A stretch of DNA of 64,000 nt from an uncultured Anaerobiospirillum sp. (GTDB lineage Bacteria; Pseudomonadota; Gammaproteobacteria; Enterobacterales; Succinivibrionaceae): contig CALXOW010000005.1 of assembly GCA_944390115.1 (NCBI GenBank), forward strand, positions 1 to 64,000, given 5' to 3'. A program made the translations under genes and the position numbers. Position 1 is the stretch's first letter. Each line of letters opens with the position of its first letter. The notes beneath the pieces are model-generated. The model was not told the origin of the DNA, ran no database searches, and saw only the letters and a list, made by a program, of their open reading frames with translations. This document shows positions 42,079-50,435 of this stretch, in pieces.

Positions 42079-42405
42079 AAATTCCTCTCAGCCAATTGAG
42101 TCCCTGGGGCTTAAGGGTGCAGACCAAGGCGCGTCGATCAGGGCGCACTGCCCGTGCCTTAAGGCCCTAGGGGCTATGGCCTGTATCATAGCGCAGCCCT
42201 CAAACCTTGCTTGTGCCCCAAGCCACAAAATGGCAGAAAGCCCCAGTTAAGGGCACTGCTCAAAGCGGCAAAAATGATCCGCCTTGGGGCTAAAATGGCT
42301 TATTTATCGTATTTTGCTGGTGGCTTAAATCATGCATTAAAGGCCCTGAAAGAAGGGGCCTTCGGGCCTGAGAATTTTTCTTATTGGGGGCCATGCGAGG
42401 ACGTC
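42079..42405. other. Divergent region upstream of flgD, 327 bp
   Basis: Carries the sigma-54-like site below and a hairpin AAGGCCC/GGGCCTT at 42340-42362. No gene is supported; an in-frame upstream extension of flgD has no ribosome site. Confidence 0.4.
42321..42336 (+). promoter_or_regulatory. Possible sigma-54 promoter of flgD
   Basis: TGGCTTA-N4-ATGCA, GG at 42322-42323 and GC at 42334-42335, ten bases apart. It lies 84 bp before the flgD start. Confidence 0.4.
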
Positions 42406-43293
42406 ATGCCTAGTGTTTACTCCACAACGAGCTCCAGCAGTTCGATCTACGAAGATCTGGGCTTAAACACGACTGAGTCGGTCAAAGAGGCCGCCTCTCA
42501 AGTTAAGGATCAAACCTTAACCCAAGAGGACTTCTTAATGCTGCTCACCACGCAGCTGCAAGCACAAGATCCAACCAATCCAGCCGACAATACCGAGCTG
42601 GTATCGCAAATGTCGCAGCTGTCCATGGTTGAGAGCTTAAACTCGATCAACACCAGCATGGATGGCATTATCGAGCAGGTTAAGTCGAGCTCGGCGCTCA
42701 ACGCCACTTCGCTCATCGGTACCTATGTGTACACCGATAGCAATAAGGGCTTCTTCGATGGCTCCAACACCTTAAGCTGGGCGATCGATGCCGGTGACGA
42801 GACCTATTACGATCTCGAGCTCACCATCAAGGATGCCTCCTCAGGTGAAGTCGTGTACCGCGATAGCGCCGATGCCTTAACCAGCGAAATCAAGTTTGCC
42901 TGGCCGGGCATTTACTCGCCGGATGGCCCAGTGGAGACACCATCGACCGGCGGCGGTGAGGGTGATACCTCCACCGGTGATGAGGTTGCCGCCGCTGATG
43001 GTACCGATACGGGTACTGATACTGGCACCGATACCGGCACGGGTGATGAGGTCGCCGATGGCGATGAGGGCACCACCGATCCTGATACCCCAAAGTATCA
43101 GCTGTGCGCCGCCGGTAAGTACGTCTTAGAGGTCACGGGCAAGAATGCCGCCGGTGAGACTATTCGTCTGCCGGTTAAGAGCTTAGGCTTAGTCACCTCG
43201 GTCACCTTAGGCAATACCACCAGCGATACCATGCTCTCGATCTATGGTGCCGGTGAGATTTCCTTCGAGGACGCCAAGAAGGTCACGATCTAA
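42406..43293 (+). CDS. flgD: Flagellar hook capping protein FlgD with Thr/Gly/Asp insert
   Basis: Hook scaffolding protein, 296 residues. The start at 42406 is chosen for the CGAGGA site. The N-terminal segment LTQEDFLMLLTTQLQAQDPTNPADNTELVSQMSQLS is the FlgD signature. From about 178 to 230 there is a low-complexity insert with repeated TDTG and GDEV units, encoded by repeats near 42955-43095, which interrupts the C-terminal FLN/Tudor-like part; a normal FlgD has about 220-230 residues. The last 60 residues (KYVLEVTGKNAAGETIRLPVKSLGLVTSV) resume the usual fold. The insert would be exposed on the cap. Confidence 0.85.
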   Translation: MPSVYSTTSSSSSIYEDLGLNTTESVKEAASQVKDQTLTQEDFLMLLTTQLQAQDPTNPADNTELVSQMSQLSMVESLNSINTSMDGIIEQVKSSSALNATSLIGTYVYTDSNKGFFDGSNTLSWAIDAGDETYYDLELTIKDASSGEVVYRDSADALTSEIKFAWPGIYSPDGPVETPSTGGGEGDTSTGDEVAAADGTDTGTDTGTDTGTGDEVADGDEGTTDPDTPKYQLCAAGKYVLEVTGKNAAGETIRLPVKSLGLVTSVTLGNTTSDTMLSIYGAGEISFEDAKKVTI

Positions 43294-43610
43294 AGATCGC
43301 ATATCGTGTCCTCGCCTTGAGGCCAAGGCCCACGCCGTGGACCTTGGCCTTGCTGTATTTAGTGCCACAAAGCACGATCTGATCCCAAAATGGCTTAAAA
43401 TAGCGGGGCTAATCAGCAAGCAGCCACTGCGCGCTAGGAGCGCAACCTGCGCAGAGCAATGGCGCAACCAAGCGCCGTAAGTACTCAGCAGGATCGCCGC
43501 AAAGCGGCGCCAACGCCCGCTAAATGGGGCTTGGCCTGGGCTTGATGGGGACTTGGGCGTGGCATAAGGCTTGCTAAAGTTAGGGGTGCTTTTCTCAAGA
43601 GGAGTGTCGT
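43294..43610. other. flgD-flgF region, 317 bp, where flgE is expected
   Basis: Contains a hairpin AGGCCAAGG...CCTTGGCCT at 43320-43350 that may end flgD, and the sigma-54 promoter of flgF. There is no remnant of flgE. Confidence 0.6.
43560..43575 (+). promoter_or_regulatory. Sigma-54 promoter of flgF
   Basis: TGGCATA-N4-TTGCT with GG at 43561-43562 and GC at 43573-43574, exactly ten bases apart, 36 bp before the flgF start. This is a very good RpoN match. Confidence 0.7.
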
Positions 43611-44357
43611 ATGGATAATTTGTTATGGGTGGCGATGGCCGGTGCTAAGGAGAATTTTCACTCCTTGTCGGTGCGCTCCAATAATTTAGCCAATGCAAAC
43701 ACGACTGGTTTTAAGGCTGAGTTTGAAAATACCCGTGCCATGAGCGTGTTTGGCAATGCCTATCCTACGCGCGCCTTTGCCATGACCGAGGTACCAGGCT
43801 ATAACTTCCAAGGTGGCGCGATGCAGACCACCGGCCGTACCTTAGACGTGGCGATGCAAGGCGATGGCTTCTTTGCGGTGGCTGATGCCCAAGGCAACGA
43901 GGCTTATACCCGTTACGGTAATTTCGCCTTAGGCCCTGATGGAGTGCTTCATACCTCCAATGGTTTAGACGTCTTAGACGAAAACGGCAATCAGATTGTG
44001 TTGCCGATGCCCCTTGCCGAGATCAACATCAATGCTGATGGTTATATCACCGGCAAGCCTTTAGGGGCTGATTCTGATGTGGTGGAAACCTATCAGCGCA
44101 TCAAGATGGTCAAGCCTGATTTAACCACGATCGAAAAGGGCTACGATGGCCTGTTCCGCTCGCGTGATGGGGCCACCCTTAATATGGATAATACGGCTCA
44201 GCTCCAAAGCGGTATGCTTGAGGCCTCGAACGTAAATCCTGTCGAAGAATTGACGAGCTTAATCCGCGTCCAGCGCCAGTATGAGGCTCAAGTCAAGATG
44301 ATGCAGTCAGCAGGTGAGATGGCTGACCAGCAAAACCGTTTACTTGCTTACGATTAA
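43611..44357 (+). CDS. flgF: Flagellar rod protein FlgF
   Basis: Proximal rod protein, 248 residues. It has the rod signature LSVRSNNLANANTTGFKAEF, the FFAVADAQGNEAYTRYGNF block and the C-terminal MLEASNVNPVEELTSLIRVQRQYEAQVKMM. Usual family length. It is followed 16 bp later by flgG. A sigma-54-type promoter lies just upstream. Confidence 0.9.
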   Translation: MDNLLWVAMAGAKENFHSLSVRSNNLANANTTGFKAEFENTRAMSVFGNAYPTRAFAMTEVPGYNFQGGAMQTTGRTLDVAMQGDGFFAVADAQGNEAYTRYGNFALGPDGVLHTSNGLDVLDENGNQIVLPMPLAEININADGYITGKPLGADSDVVETYQRIKMVKPDLTTIEKGYDGLFRSRDGATLNMDNTAQLQSGMLEASNVNPVEELTSLIRVQRQYEAQVKMMQSAGEMADQQNRLLAYD

Positions 44358-44373
44358 TCAGTAGAGGCTATAC

Positions 44374-45159
44374 ATGATTCCAGCTTTATGGATTTGTAAG
44401 ACTGGTTTGGACAGCCAGCAGACCAATATCTCGGTTACGTCCAACAACTTAGCCAACGCCTCGACCGTCGGCTATAAGAAGAGCCGCGCCATTTTCGAAG
44501 ACCTGCTCTATCAAAAGGTCAACCAGCCAGGTGGTCGCTCGACCGCTGATGCCTTCTTACCAGAGGGCTTAATGGTTGGTGCCGGTGCCCGCGTGGTCGC
44601 TACCCAAAAGAACTTCACCCAAGGTGATGTTGAGTCCACCGATAACTCCTTAGATCTGATGATCAACGGCGCCGGTTTCTTTGAGATTGAAATGCCAGAC
44701 GGCACCACGGCCTACACCCGCAACGGTCAGTTCACCACCAACGAAGAAGGTGTGATTGTCACCGCTGAGGGCTACACCTTATTACCTGAGATCACCATCC
44801 CAGAAGATGCAGTCGGTATCTCGGTTTCGATCGATGGCCAGGTTTCCGTACAGATCGCAGGTCAGACCGAAGCCCAAGACTTAGGTCAGATCACCGTAAC
44901 CAACTTCATCAATCCGGCCGGCCTTGAGCCAATTGGTCAGAACCTGTACTTACAGACTTCGGCCTCGGGCGACCCACAGCAGGGTGTCGGTGGTGAAAAC
45001 GGTATGGGCACGATTCGCCAAGGTCAACTTGAGACCTCGAACGTTAAGGTCACCGAAGAGCTGGTTAACTTAATTCAGGCTCAGCGTGTCTACGAAATGA
45101 ACTCTAAGGTTCTCACTACCGTGGACTCGATGATGGGTACTTTAATCCAATCGACCTAA
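44374..45159 (+). CDS. flgG: Flagellar distal rod protein FlgG
   Basis: Distal rod protein, 261 residues, with the standard length. Marks: MIPALWICKTGLDSQQTNISVTSNNLANASTVGYKKSR at the N-terminus, the GFFEIEMPDGTTAYTRNGQF block, and the QLETSNVKVTEELVNLIQAQRVYEMNSKVL end. Co-transcribed with flgF; flgH follows after 102 bp. Confidence 0.95.
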   Translation: MIPALWICKTGLDSQQTNISVTSNNLANASTVGYKKSRAIFEDLLYQKVNQPGGRSTADAFLPEGLMVGAGARVVATQKNFTQGDVESTDNSLDLMINGAGFFEIEMPDGTTAYTRNGQFTTNEEGVIVTAEGYTLLPEITIPEDAVGISVSIDGQVSVQIAGQTEAQDLGQITVTNFINPAGLEPIGQNLYLQTSASGDPQQGVGGENGMGTIRQGQLETSNVKVTEELVNLIQAQRVYEMNSKVLTTVDSMMGTLIQST

Positions 45160-45261
45160 TAGCCCGTAAAGCAGCTTAGGCCCTTAAGGGCCTAGGCTTG
45201 GGATAAGGAGCGCAACGGTAGCATAAAGCGGTAGCGTACCGGCAAAACAAAGAGGTAGGAC

Positions 45262-45954
45262 ATGACCAAGTTACAAAAGGCGATGTTAGTAGGGCTAATG
45301 CCTTTCCTGCTCACGGGTTGTGCGCTTGATGCATTAGGCCCGCAGCCGGACGATCCTGATTTTGCTCCTGCCTTGCCGGAAGAAGATTACACTACGGCAG
45401 TGCCAACCGGCTCGCTTTTTAATCCTTATTCCTCCAATAACGGCCTGTACACCGATACCCGTGCCCACAAGGTCGGCGACTTAATCTCGGTGCAGTTAGA
45501 CGAGCGTACCAGCGCCTCGAAGAATGCTGGTACCACCTTAGGCAAGAGCAATAGCATTGGCTTTGGTGCGTTGGCAGTGGGCGGCCGTCCAGTGACGATC
45601 AATGGTTACGATACCTCGGCTAGCCTCAGCAACACCTCAGATTTTGAAGGCAACTCCGACGCGAGCCAGTCCAACAGCTTAACCGGTAATATCTCGGTGA
45701 GCGTGGTCAAGGTCTTAGCCAACGGCAATCTGGTGGTGCGCGGCGAGAAGTGGCTCATGCTCAATAACGGCAATGAGTACATCCGCGTCACTGGTATCGT
45801 GCGCTCTGAGGACGTCAGCTCCGACAACACGGTTTCGTCGCAGCGTATCGCCAATGCCCGCATCCAATACGGTGGCACCGGCGACTTTGCTGACACCCAA
45901 GAGCGTGGCTTTATCAGCCGCTTCTTCAACAGCGCCTTTAACATCTTCTTCTAA
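45262..45954 (+). CDS. flgH: Flagellar L-ring lipoprotein FlgH
   Basis: Outer-membrane L-ring protein, 230 residues. The lipobox reads LLTGC with the lipidated Cys at 20. The family core includes GSLFNPYSSNNGLYTDTRAHKVGDLI, SVQLDERTSASKNAGT, and near the end EYIRVTGIVRSEDVSSDNTVSSQRIANARIQYGGTG. Normal size. The next gene, flgI, is 158 bp downstream, beyond an 11-bp tandem repeat. Confidence 0.95.
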   Translation: MTKLQKAMLVGLMPFLLTGCALDALGPQPDDPDFAPALPEEDYTTAVPTGSLFNPYSSNNGLYTDTRAHKVGDLISVQLDERTSASKNAGTTLGKSNSIGFGALAVGGRPVTINGYDTSASLSNTSDFEGNSDASQSNSLTGNISVSVVKVLANGNLVVRGEKWLMLNNGNEYIRVTGIVRSEDVSSDNTVSSQRIANARIQYGGTGDFADTQERGFISRFFNSAFNIFF

Positions 45955-45999
45955 GCCAAGGAGCTCAGAGCTAGCGCGCAGCTAGGCTCGCGCAAGCTA

Positions 46000-46045
46000 G
46001 CGCGAAGTTAGCGCGAAGTAAGCGCGAAGTTAGCACTCAGTCAGG
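46000..46045. repeat. 11-bp tandem repeat between flgH and flgI
   Basis: Three to four units of AGCGCGAAGTT or AGCGCGAAGTA, followed by AGCACTCAGT. It may affect the flgI leader. Confidence 0.7.
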
Positions 46046-46112
46046 GCTAAGCGACAAGCATTAAGCTTAAGAGGGTAAGGCTCGGTTAGGACGTAGGTCA
46101 GGATAGTAGGTT

Positions 46113-47225
46113 ATGCGCATTTATAAATTTCTTTTCGCTTTAGTCTGCTGTGTGCTCACTCTGGGCGCAACCATGACCACCACCCAGGCCGCTCGCCTTA
46201 AAGACTTGGCCTCGGTGCAGGGTGTGCGCAGCAACCAATTGATCGGTTACGGTCTGGTGGCTGGTTTAGCCGGTACCGGTGAGAGTAACTCTGACTTCAC
46301 CGAGCAGACCTTCCGCTCGATGCTCAACAACTTTGGCATCAAGGTTCCAGATAACGTCACCTTAAAGATTTCTGACGTCGCTCCAGTGGTCGTGCACGCG
46401 GAACTGCCTCCATTTGCCAAGCCGGGTCAGCAAGTTGATATCACGGTTTCAGCGATCGGCGAGGCCGAGTCGCTGCGTGGTGGCTCGCTCTTGCAAACCA
46501 TGCTGCGTGGTATTGACGGCAACGTCTATGCGGTCGCCCAAGGCTCCTTAGTCGTCGGTGGCTTAGGCGTATCCGGTGCCGACGGCTCGCGCGTCGTGGT
46601 CAACACTCCAACCGTTGGTCGTATTCCTAACGGTGCCACGGTCGAGCGTGAGGTTCCAACTGACTTTAACTTAACCGACAGCATCACTTGGAACTTAGAT
46701 CGCCCAGATTTCACCACGGCTAAGAACGTCGCGGACACCATCAACAGCATCTTTGGTCAAGGCTCGGCCGTGGCCCAAGACGCAGTTTCGATTCGCGTTA
46801 CGGCCCCACGTGACCCAAGCAAGCGCGTGGAGTTCATGGCCTCCTTAGAGAACCTCGATATCGCTGAGGGCCAAGAAGATGCCCGTATCGTGGTTAACTC
46901 GCGTACTGGCACCATCGTCGTGGGCAGCAACGTGCGCTTAAAGCCAGTGGCCGTAACTCACGGTGGCCTAACCGTCACGGTCAGCGAAGACCCACAAGTA
47001 TCGCAGCCTGCTCCATTTAGCCAAGGCCGCACGGCTGTGGTTCCAAACTCCAATATCAACGTCGAGGAAAAGCAGGGCCGCATGTTCAAATTTGACCCAG
47101 GCACCACCCTCGATGATTTGGTCCGCGCCATCAACGAAGTAGGCTTAGCCCCAGGCGACTTGATGTCGGTATTAGAGGCCTTAGACCAAGCCGGTGCGAT
47201 TGAAGGCCGCTTAGTCATCATCTAA
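46113..47225 (+). CDS. flgI: Flagellar P-ring protein FlgI
   Basis: Periplasmic P-ring protein, 370 residues. It has a signal peptide to about residue 27 (ends TTQA), then [55 protein letters not shown], and the C-terminal [40 protein letters not shown]. Family length is normal. It is the last flagellar gene in this run; flgJ, flgK and flgL, which follow in most clusters, are absent from the window. A terminator follows. Confidence 0.95.
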   Translation: MRIYKFLFALVCCVLTLGATMTTTQAARLKDLASVQGVRSNQLIGYGLVAGLAGTGESNSDFTEQTFRSMLNNFGIKVPDNVTLKISDVAPVVVHAELPPFAKPGQQVDITVSAIGEAESLRGGSLLQTMLRGIDGNVYAVAQGSLVVGGLGVSGADGSRVVVNTPTVGRIPNGATVEREVPTDFNLTDSITWNLDRPDFTTAKNVADTINSIFGQGSAVAQDAVSIRVTAPRDPSKRVEFMASLENLDIAEGQEDARIVVNSRTGTIVVGSNVRLKPVAVTHGGLTVTVSEDPQVSQPAPFSQGRTAVVPNSNINVEEKQGRMFKFDPGTTLDDLVRAINEVGLAPGDLMSVLEALDQAGAIEGRLVII

Positions 47226-47248
47226 GCAGCACAAGCAAAAATAAAAAG

Positions 47249-47283
47249 AAGCGGGAGGCCACAAGCTTCCCGTTTTCGTCTTT
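47249..47283 (+). terminator. Terminator of flgI
   Basis: AAGCGGGA (47249-47256) pairs with TCCCGTTT (47268-47275, one G-U), followed by TCGTCTTT. Confidence 0.65.
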
Positions 47284-47420
47284 GCGCTCAGCGCACGGAA
47301 GGTAGAGCAGCCTTAGCAGCTTGGCTCAGGCCATTTCCCGCATTTAGGCCAGGTAGGATTGGCTCAGCCTACCATTGGCGTGATTGCTCGGGGCTCAATG
47401 CTGGGTTGAGCCCGACCCGC

Positions 47421-47516
47421 TTATGAGCGGTTAATTAAAATGGCAAGGAACAACATCGTTGCCGAGAAGAAAGCGCATAATGCGATAAAGATCCAATCCA
47501 TCCACGTGAAGTCCAT
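47421..47516 (-). CDS. 31-residue hydrophobic peptide, copy 1
   Basis: Too short for standard calling. The frame reads MDFTWMDWIFIALC then a Phe/Leu/Ala membrane segment ending AILINRS. One transmembrane helix from about residue 8 to 27, an acidic N-terminus with two tryptophans, and a basic NR end. GAGGT lies five bases before the ATG, the same ribosome site as in copies 2 and 3. Upstream, a GTG-started frame (VWLKPALLEIEV) overlaps it out of frame. Not recognised, but the layout is that of a type I toxin or another small membrane peptide. Confidence 0.65.
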   Translation of the reverse strand: MDFTWMDWIFIALCAFFSATMLFLAILINRS

Positions 47517-47741
47517 TTGGCACCTCAATTTCTAAAAGCGCTGGTTTTAGCCACACGGCTTCTAACTTGTACCAGCTGTTCACACCTATTAAAAGATGCT
47601 GGTGACCTAAAATCTTTCGCTCTATGCGCAAGGATAGTGGTGGTTAGCAACGCTCGGCTTTTATGGTTGGCTGCTCGCTGCCTCTGGGCTAAACGACATG
47701 TGTGAGCTCTTGCTCATGAAATCCGTGCCTTAGAGACAAAA

Positions 47742-47762
47742 CAGCCTCAGCGGCTAGGCTAA
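47742..47762 (-). terminator. Terminator of peptide unit 2
   Basis: AGCCT (47743-47747) pairs with AGGCT (47756-47760), followed on the minus strand by GTTTTGTCT. The same hairpin with AGCCTTAG/AAGGCT follows unit 3. Confidence 0.6.
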
Positions 47763-47846
47763 GACTATTTCCCGAATTTAGGCTGATTGAGATAGGATTG
47801 GTTCAGCCTACTATTTTCTGCGTGATGACTGCGGTGCTAAATGCCG

Positions 47847-47942
47847 TTATAAGCGGTTAAGCAGAATGGCATAGAACACTGCCGATGCACCGAACAAAGC
47901 GCATAATGCGATAAAAACCCAATCCATCCAGTTAAGATCCAT
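47847..47942 (-). CDS. 31-residue hydrophobic peptide, copy 2
   Basis: Reads MDLNWMDWVFIALCALFGAS, then AVFYAILLNRL. Identical in layout to copies 1 and 3: acidic/aromatic start, one membrane helix, basic NR end. GAGGT is four bases before the ATG. Unlike copy 1, the GTG-started leader (VWLKPVLLKIEVQ) is in frame with the peptide here, so a longer N-terminal form is possible. A TATAAT on the minus strand about 80 bp upstream and a terminator hairpin at 47742-47762 would give a transcript of about 290 nt. Confidence 0.7.
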   Translation of the reverse strand: MDLNWMDWVFIALCALFGASAVFYAILLNRL

Positions 47943-48278
47943 TTGCACCTCGATTTTCAAAAGCACTGGTTTGAGCCACACGGCTCCTAAATTGCGCCAG
48001 ATGGTACTGACCATTATAAGAGGTTTGCGACCTGAAAGCAGTGCTTTTTGCTGCAGGCTTGTGAGTCTCCTACCCCTCTGGGCCTGGAAAGCAAGCCAAA
48101 TATTCAGACGGGGACAGGTTAATGCGTCGACCACACCGGCTGTGCTTTTTGGCGCGGCCGTGGTTAGCAATGCTCGGCTTTTCTGTTGGTCTGTCCGTTC
48201 CAGCCGTGCACACCGAGCCCAGCGACAAGAGATAGTGCATGTTCGCAGCTCATAAAAGCCATGCTTTAGAAACAAAAC

Positions 48279-48302
48279 AGCCTTAGCTGTTAGGCCAAGG
48301 CT
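48279..48302 (-). terminator. Terminator of peptide unit 3
   Basis: AGCCTTAG (48279-48286) pairs with the CAAGGCT arm (48296-48302), followed on the minus strand by GTTTTGTTT. Confidence 0.65.
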
Positions 48303-48391
48303 ATTTCCCGAGAATTTAGGCTGATTGCTGATTGAGATAGGATTGGTTCAGCCTACTATTTTCTGCGTGATGACTGCGGTGCTAAATGCCG

Positions 48392-48487
48392 TTATAAGCG
48401 GTTAAGCAGAATGGCATAGAACACTGCCGATGCTCCGAACAAGGCGCAGAATGCGATAAAAACCCAATCCATCCAGGTGAAATCCAT
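48392..48487 (-). CDS. 31-residue hydrophobic peptide, copy 3
   Basis: Reads MDFTWMDWVFIAFCALFGAS, then AVFYAILLNRL; it differs from copy 2 at three positions. GAGGT is five bases before the ATG. The conservation of an in-frame, uninterrupted 31-codon frame in all three units, while the DNA between them diverges by insertions, argues that the peptide is really made. Its own TATAAT lies near 48566. Confidence 0.7.
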   Translation of the reverse strand: MDFTWMDWVFIAFCALFGASAVFYAILLNRL

Positions 48488-48692
48488 TTTAAACCTCGAC
48501 TTTCAAAAAAAAAGCACTTGCTTGACTAGCAAGGTTCCTAAATTGCGCCAGATGTTATTGAGCATTATAAGAGGTTTGCGACCTGAAAGCTGTGATTTTT
48601 GCAAACCAGCTTGTGAGTCGCATTCCTCTTGTAATATTGCCCTTTTACCGCTGGCTTGCAATCAGTGGGGCCTAGGTCAATGAAGACCAAGA

Positions 48693-49241
48693 CTAACTCT
48701 GATCAGAGTTTTGGTTCTCAGGTTTAGTTTGACCCTTTTCTTGGGCTGTTTCAGCTCCAGTGGTGGCAGAGTATCCTTGGTTAACGGTTACTTTATCTGC
48801 CTTGCTTGGGGCAATGATTATGACATTACCCCTTGAGTCAAGTGAGATATCAGCAGAAGTCTCAGCTTTACCGTTAGCATCAACCTTAGACTCAAGCACA
48901 ATGTGAACATCAGTCTTTAGACTGTTCTCAGTCTGTGCAGAGTTTACACCGGCACCGTCAGAAGCAGACGGTGCTTTACCTCCATCACTGGAGTTGGCTT
49001 GAGGTGATGGGCTATCTTTCAAATCATTCAAGGTGGTGTAAATGGTCCAACCAATAACGATCGTGGCGACGCTTAGCCCTGCCAGTGCTAACGAACAGCC
49101 GATAAAGAGCGTAGGCTCTTCGTTGAAGGTGATATCGAAGGCCAAATAAAGGCCAATTGAGATCGTGGTTCCCAGCATCCAGACAAAGCACTTGTTGCAG
49201 TAGCTCAACTTGCGCTCTGTATAGACTCGATTGATAATCAT
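48693..49241 (-). CDS. Unrecognised membrane protein with two TM helices
   Basis: A 182-residue protein. I start at the ATG at 49241 because GGAGAG lies five bases upstream; the longer frame has no site. It opens MIINRVYTERKLSYCNKCFVW, then two membrane helices at about 18-37 and 46-68 with an acidic link, and a hydrophilic, Ser/Ala/Asn-rich C-terminal half containing VDANGKAETSADISLDSRGNVIII, which looks like a small beta-rich element. It lies just upstream (minus strand) of the three peptide units and may be related to them, but no domain is known. Confidence 0.6.
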   Translation of the reverse strand: MIINRVYTERKLSYCNKCFVWMLGTTISIGLYLAFDITFNEEPTLFIGCSLALAGLSVATIVIGWTIYTTLNDLKDSPSPQANSSDGGKAPSASDGAGVNSAQTENSLKTDVHIVLESKVDANGKAETSADISLDSRGNVIIIAPSKADKVTVNQGYSATTGAETAQEKGQTKPENQNSDQS

Positions 49242-49640
49242 CGCGTCTCTCCGCTTGGAGTTAGTAGATAACCTGCCGAGCGTTCGGCAGAGCCTTGTTT
49301 TAGCACAGGGGAGGTGATACTCTAAGCGGACATCCTCCTGCTGTCTTAAGCGAGGATTTTCCCCTGTGCTGGCGGTATTGCTACAGCCTTGGTTTACAGG
49401 GATCCTAGAGCTGACATCTTGGTTTGTTTGCCTTCGAGCAACTACCACATCGATCGAAAGCTAACGGGCCGTAATGTCAGTGTTGGAAGGAAAGAGTTAA
49501 TCACCTTAGCTGTTTGGCCGTAATTAACTCTCCGTTCCCTAGGCCGTTGCTCTGGGCTTATCTGCCCTCGGTTTGGCGGGAGCGGTTGACTTGGTTTCTA
49601 TCCTTGTTCTTAGTTTCTCAGGCCTTGATCGAGAATGGAA
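49242..49640. other. Intergenic region, about 400 bp
   Basis: Upstream side of the two-TM gene. Nothing recognised except palindromic words near 49278-49350. Confidence 0.35.
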
Positions 49641-49649
49641 ACTTATGTC

Positions 49650-50180
49650 AATCGTTGCCGCCCAACGCAATTCAGTTTACCCCAATTTCCTCTTCACCCC
49701 CTTAAAATACCCGTTCAAAACATTTGACCAATGCGCCGGGATGGTGGTGGTTGGTCATGTACTGTTGCGCTTACAGCGCCATTGGCTTGTTACCGATGAG
49801 CTGTCTAAGTGGTGGAAGAAACATTGGACTGTGGTCGTGGGTCACTGGTTGGGAAGGATGTGACCGTGACTAAAGTCAATAGTTGCGTTCCACGAAGTCA
49901 AGTGTATCCCATCTTTTGCCGCACCCCCTTAAAATACCCGCTCAAAACATTTGACCAATGCGCCGGGATGGAGATGGTTGGTCATGTACTGTTGCGCTTA
50001 CAGCGCCATTGGCTCGTTACCGCTGCGCTGTCTAAGTGGTGGAAGAAATATTGGACTGTGGTCGTGGGTCATTGCTTGGGAAGGATGTGACCGTGACTAA
50101 AGTCAAACGTTGCGTTCCACGAAGTCAAGTGTACCCCATCTTTTGCCGTACCCTCTTAAAATACCCGTTCACTGCCTTCG
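49650..50180. repeat. 227-bp tandem direct repeat, about 2.3 copies
   Basis: Blocks at about 49704, 49931 and 50158 repeat with a 227-bp period, the first two over the full unit and the third partly. Each unit opens a short frame (MVVVGHVLLRLQRHWLV or MEMVGHVLLRLQRHWLV), but many differences between copies change the amino acids and the frames overlap, so coding is doubtful. A related stretch with GGTTGGCTGCTCGCTGCC-like words lies near 47650 and 50210. Confidence 0.75.
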
Positions 50181-50356
50181 CTCTATGCGCCAGGATGGTG
50201 GGAATGTTCAACTGTTTTGGTGGGCTGTTCGCTGCCGCCGGGCCAAAAGAAAGGGTAAAGTGCATTAGCTCAGAGAGCTTGGGTAGCTATTCGAAGCTGC
50301 GTAGATGAAGGTGGCTGTTGGCGCTGTTGCTCGCGCTGAGGCTTGGTGGTGGGCGC

Positions 50357-50382
50357 AAAAAGGCCAACCGTGAGGTTGGCCT
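50357..50382 (-). terminator. Terminator of the binding-protein gene
   Basis: Perfect AAGGCCAACC/GGTTGGCCTT stem (50359-50382) with a T-run on the minus strand, 54 bp beyond the stop codon. Confidence 0.85.
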
Positions 50383-50435
50383 TGGCTCAAGACTTAATGT
50401 AAGCAGGCTTGCCCTGCTGTGAACTCTTTTTTTTT

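Larger units (their letters stand above)
47300..48640. repeat. Three tandem units of about 435-530 bp, each with one peptide gene
   Basis: Direct repeats in which each unit has, on the minus strand, a leader, a 31-codon frame and a terminator-type hairpin. Units 2 and 3 are closest; unit 1 is more diverged. Units 2 and 3 share a perfect TATAAT on the minus strand near 48020 and 48566. Confidence 0.85.

Noticed and set aside
47431-47631. A 66-codon minus-strand frame over peptide copy 1
   Set aside because: It is in a different register from the conserved 31-codon frame and has no counterpart in copies 2 and 3.
49573-50308. Three overlapping frames of about 90 codons in the 227-bp repeat
   Set aside because: They follow from the tandem repeat, overlap each other and change amino acids freely between copies; no good ribosome sites.
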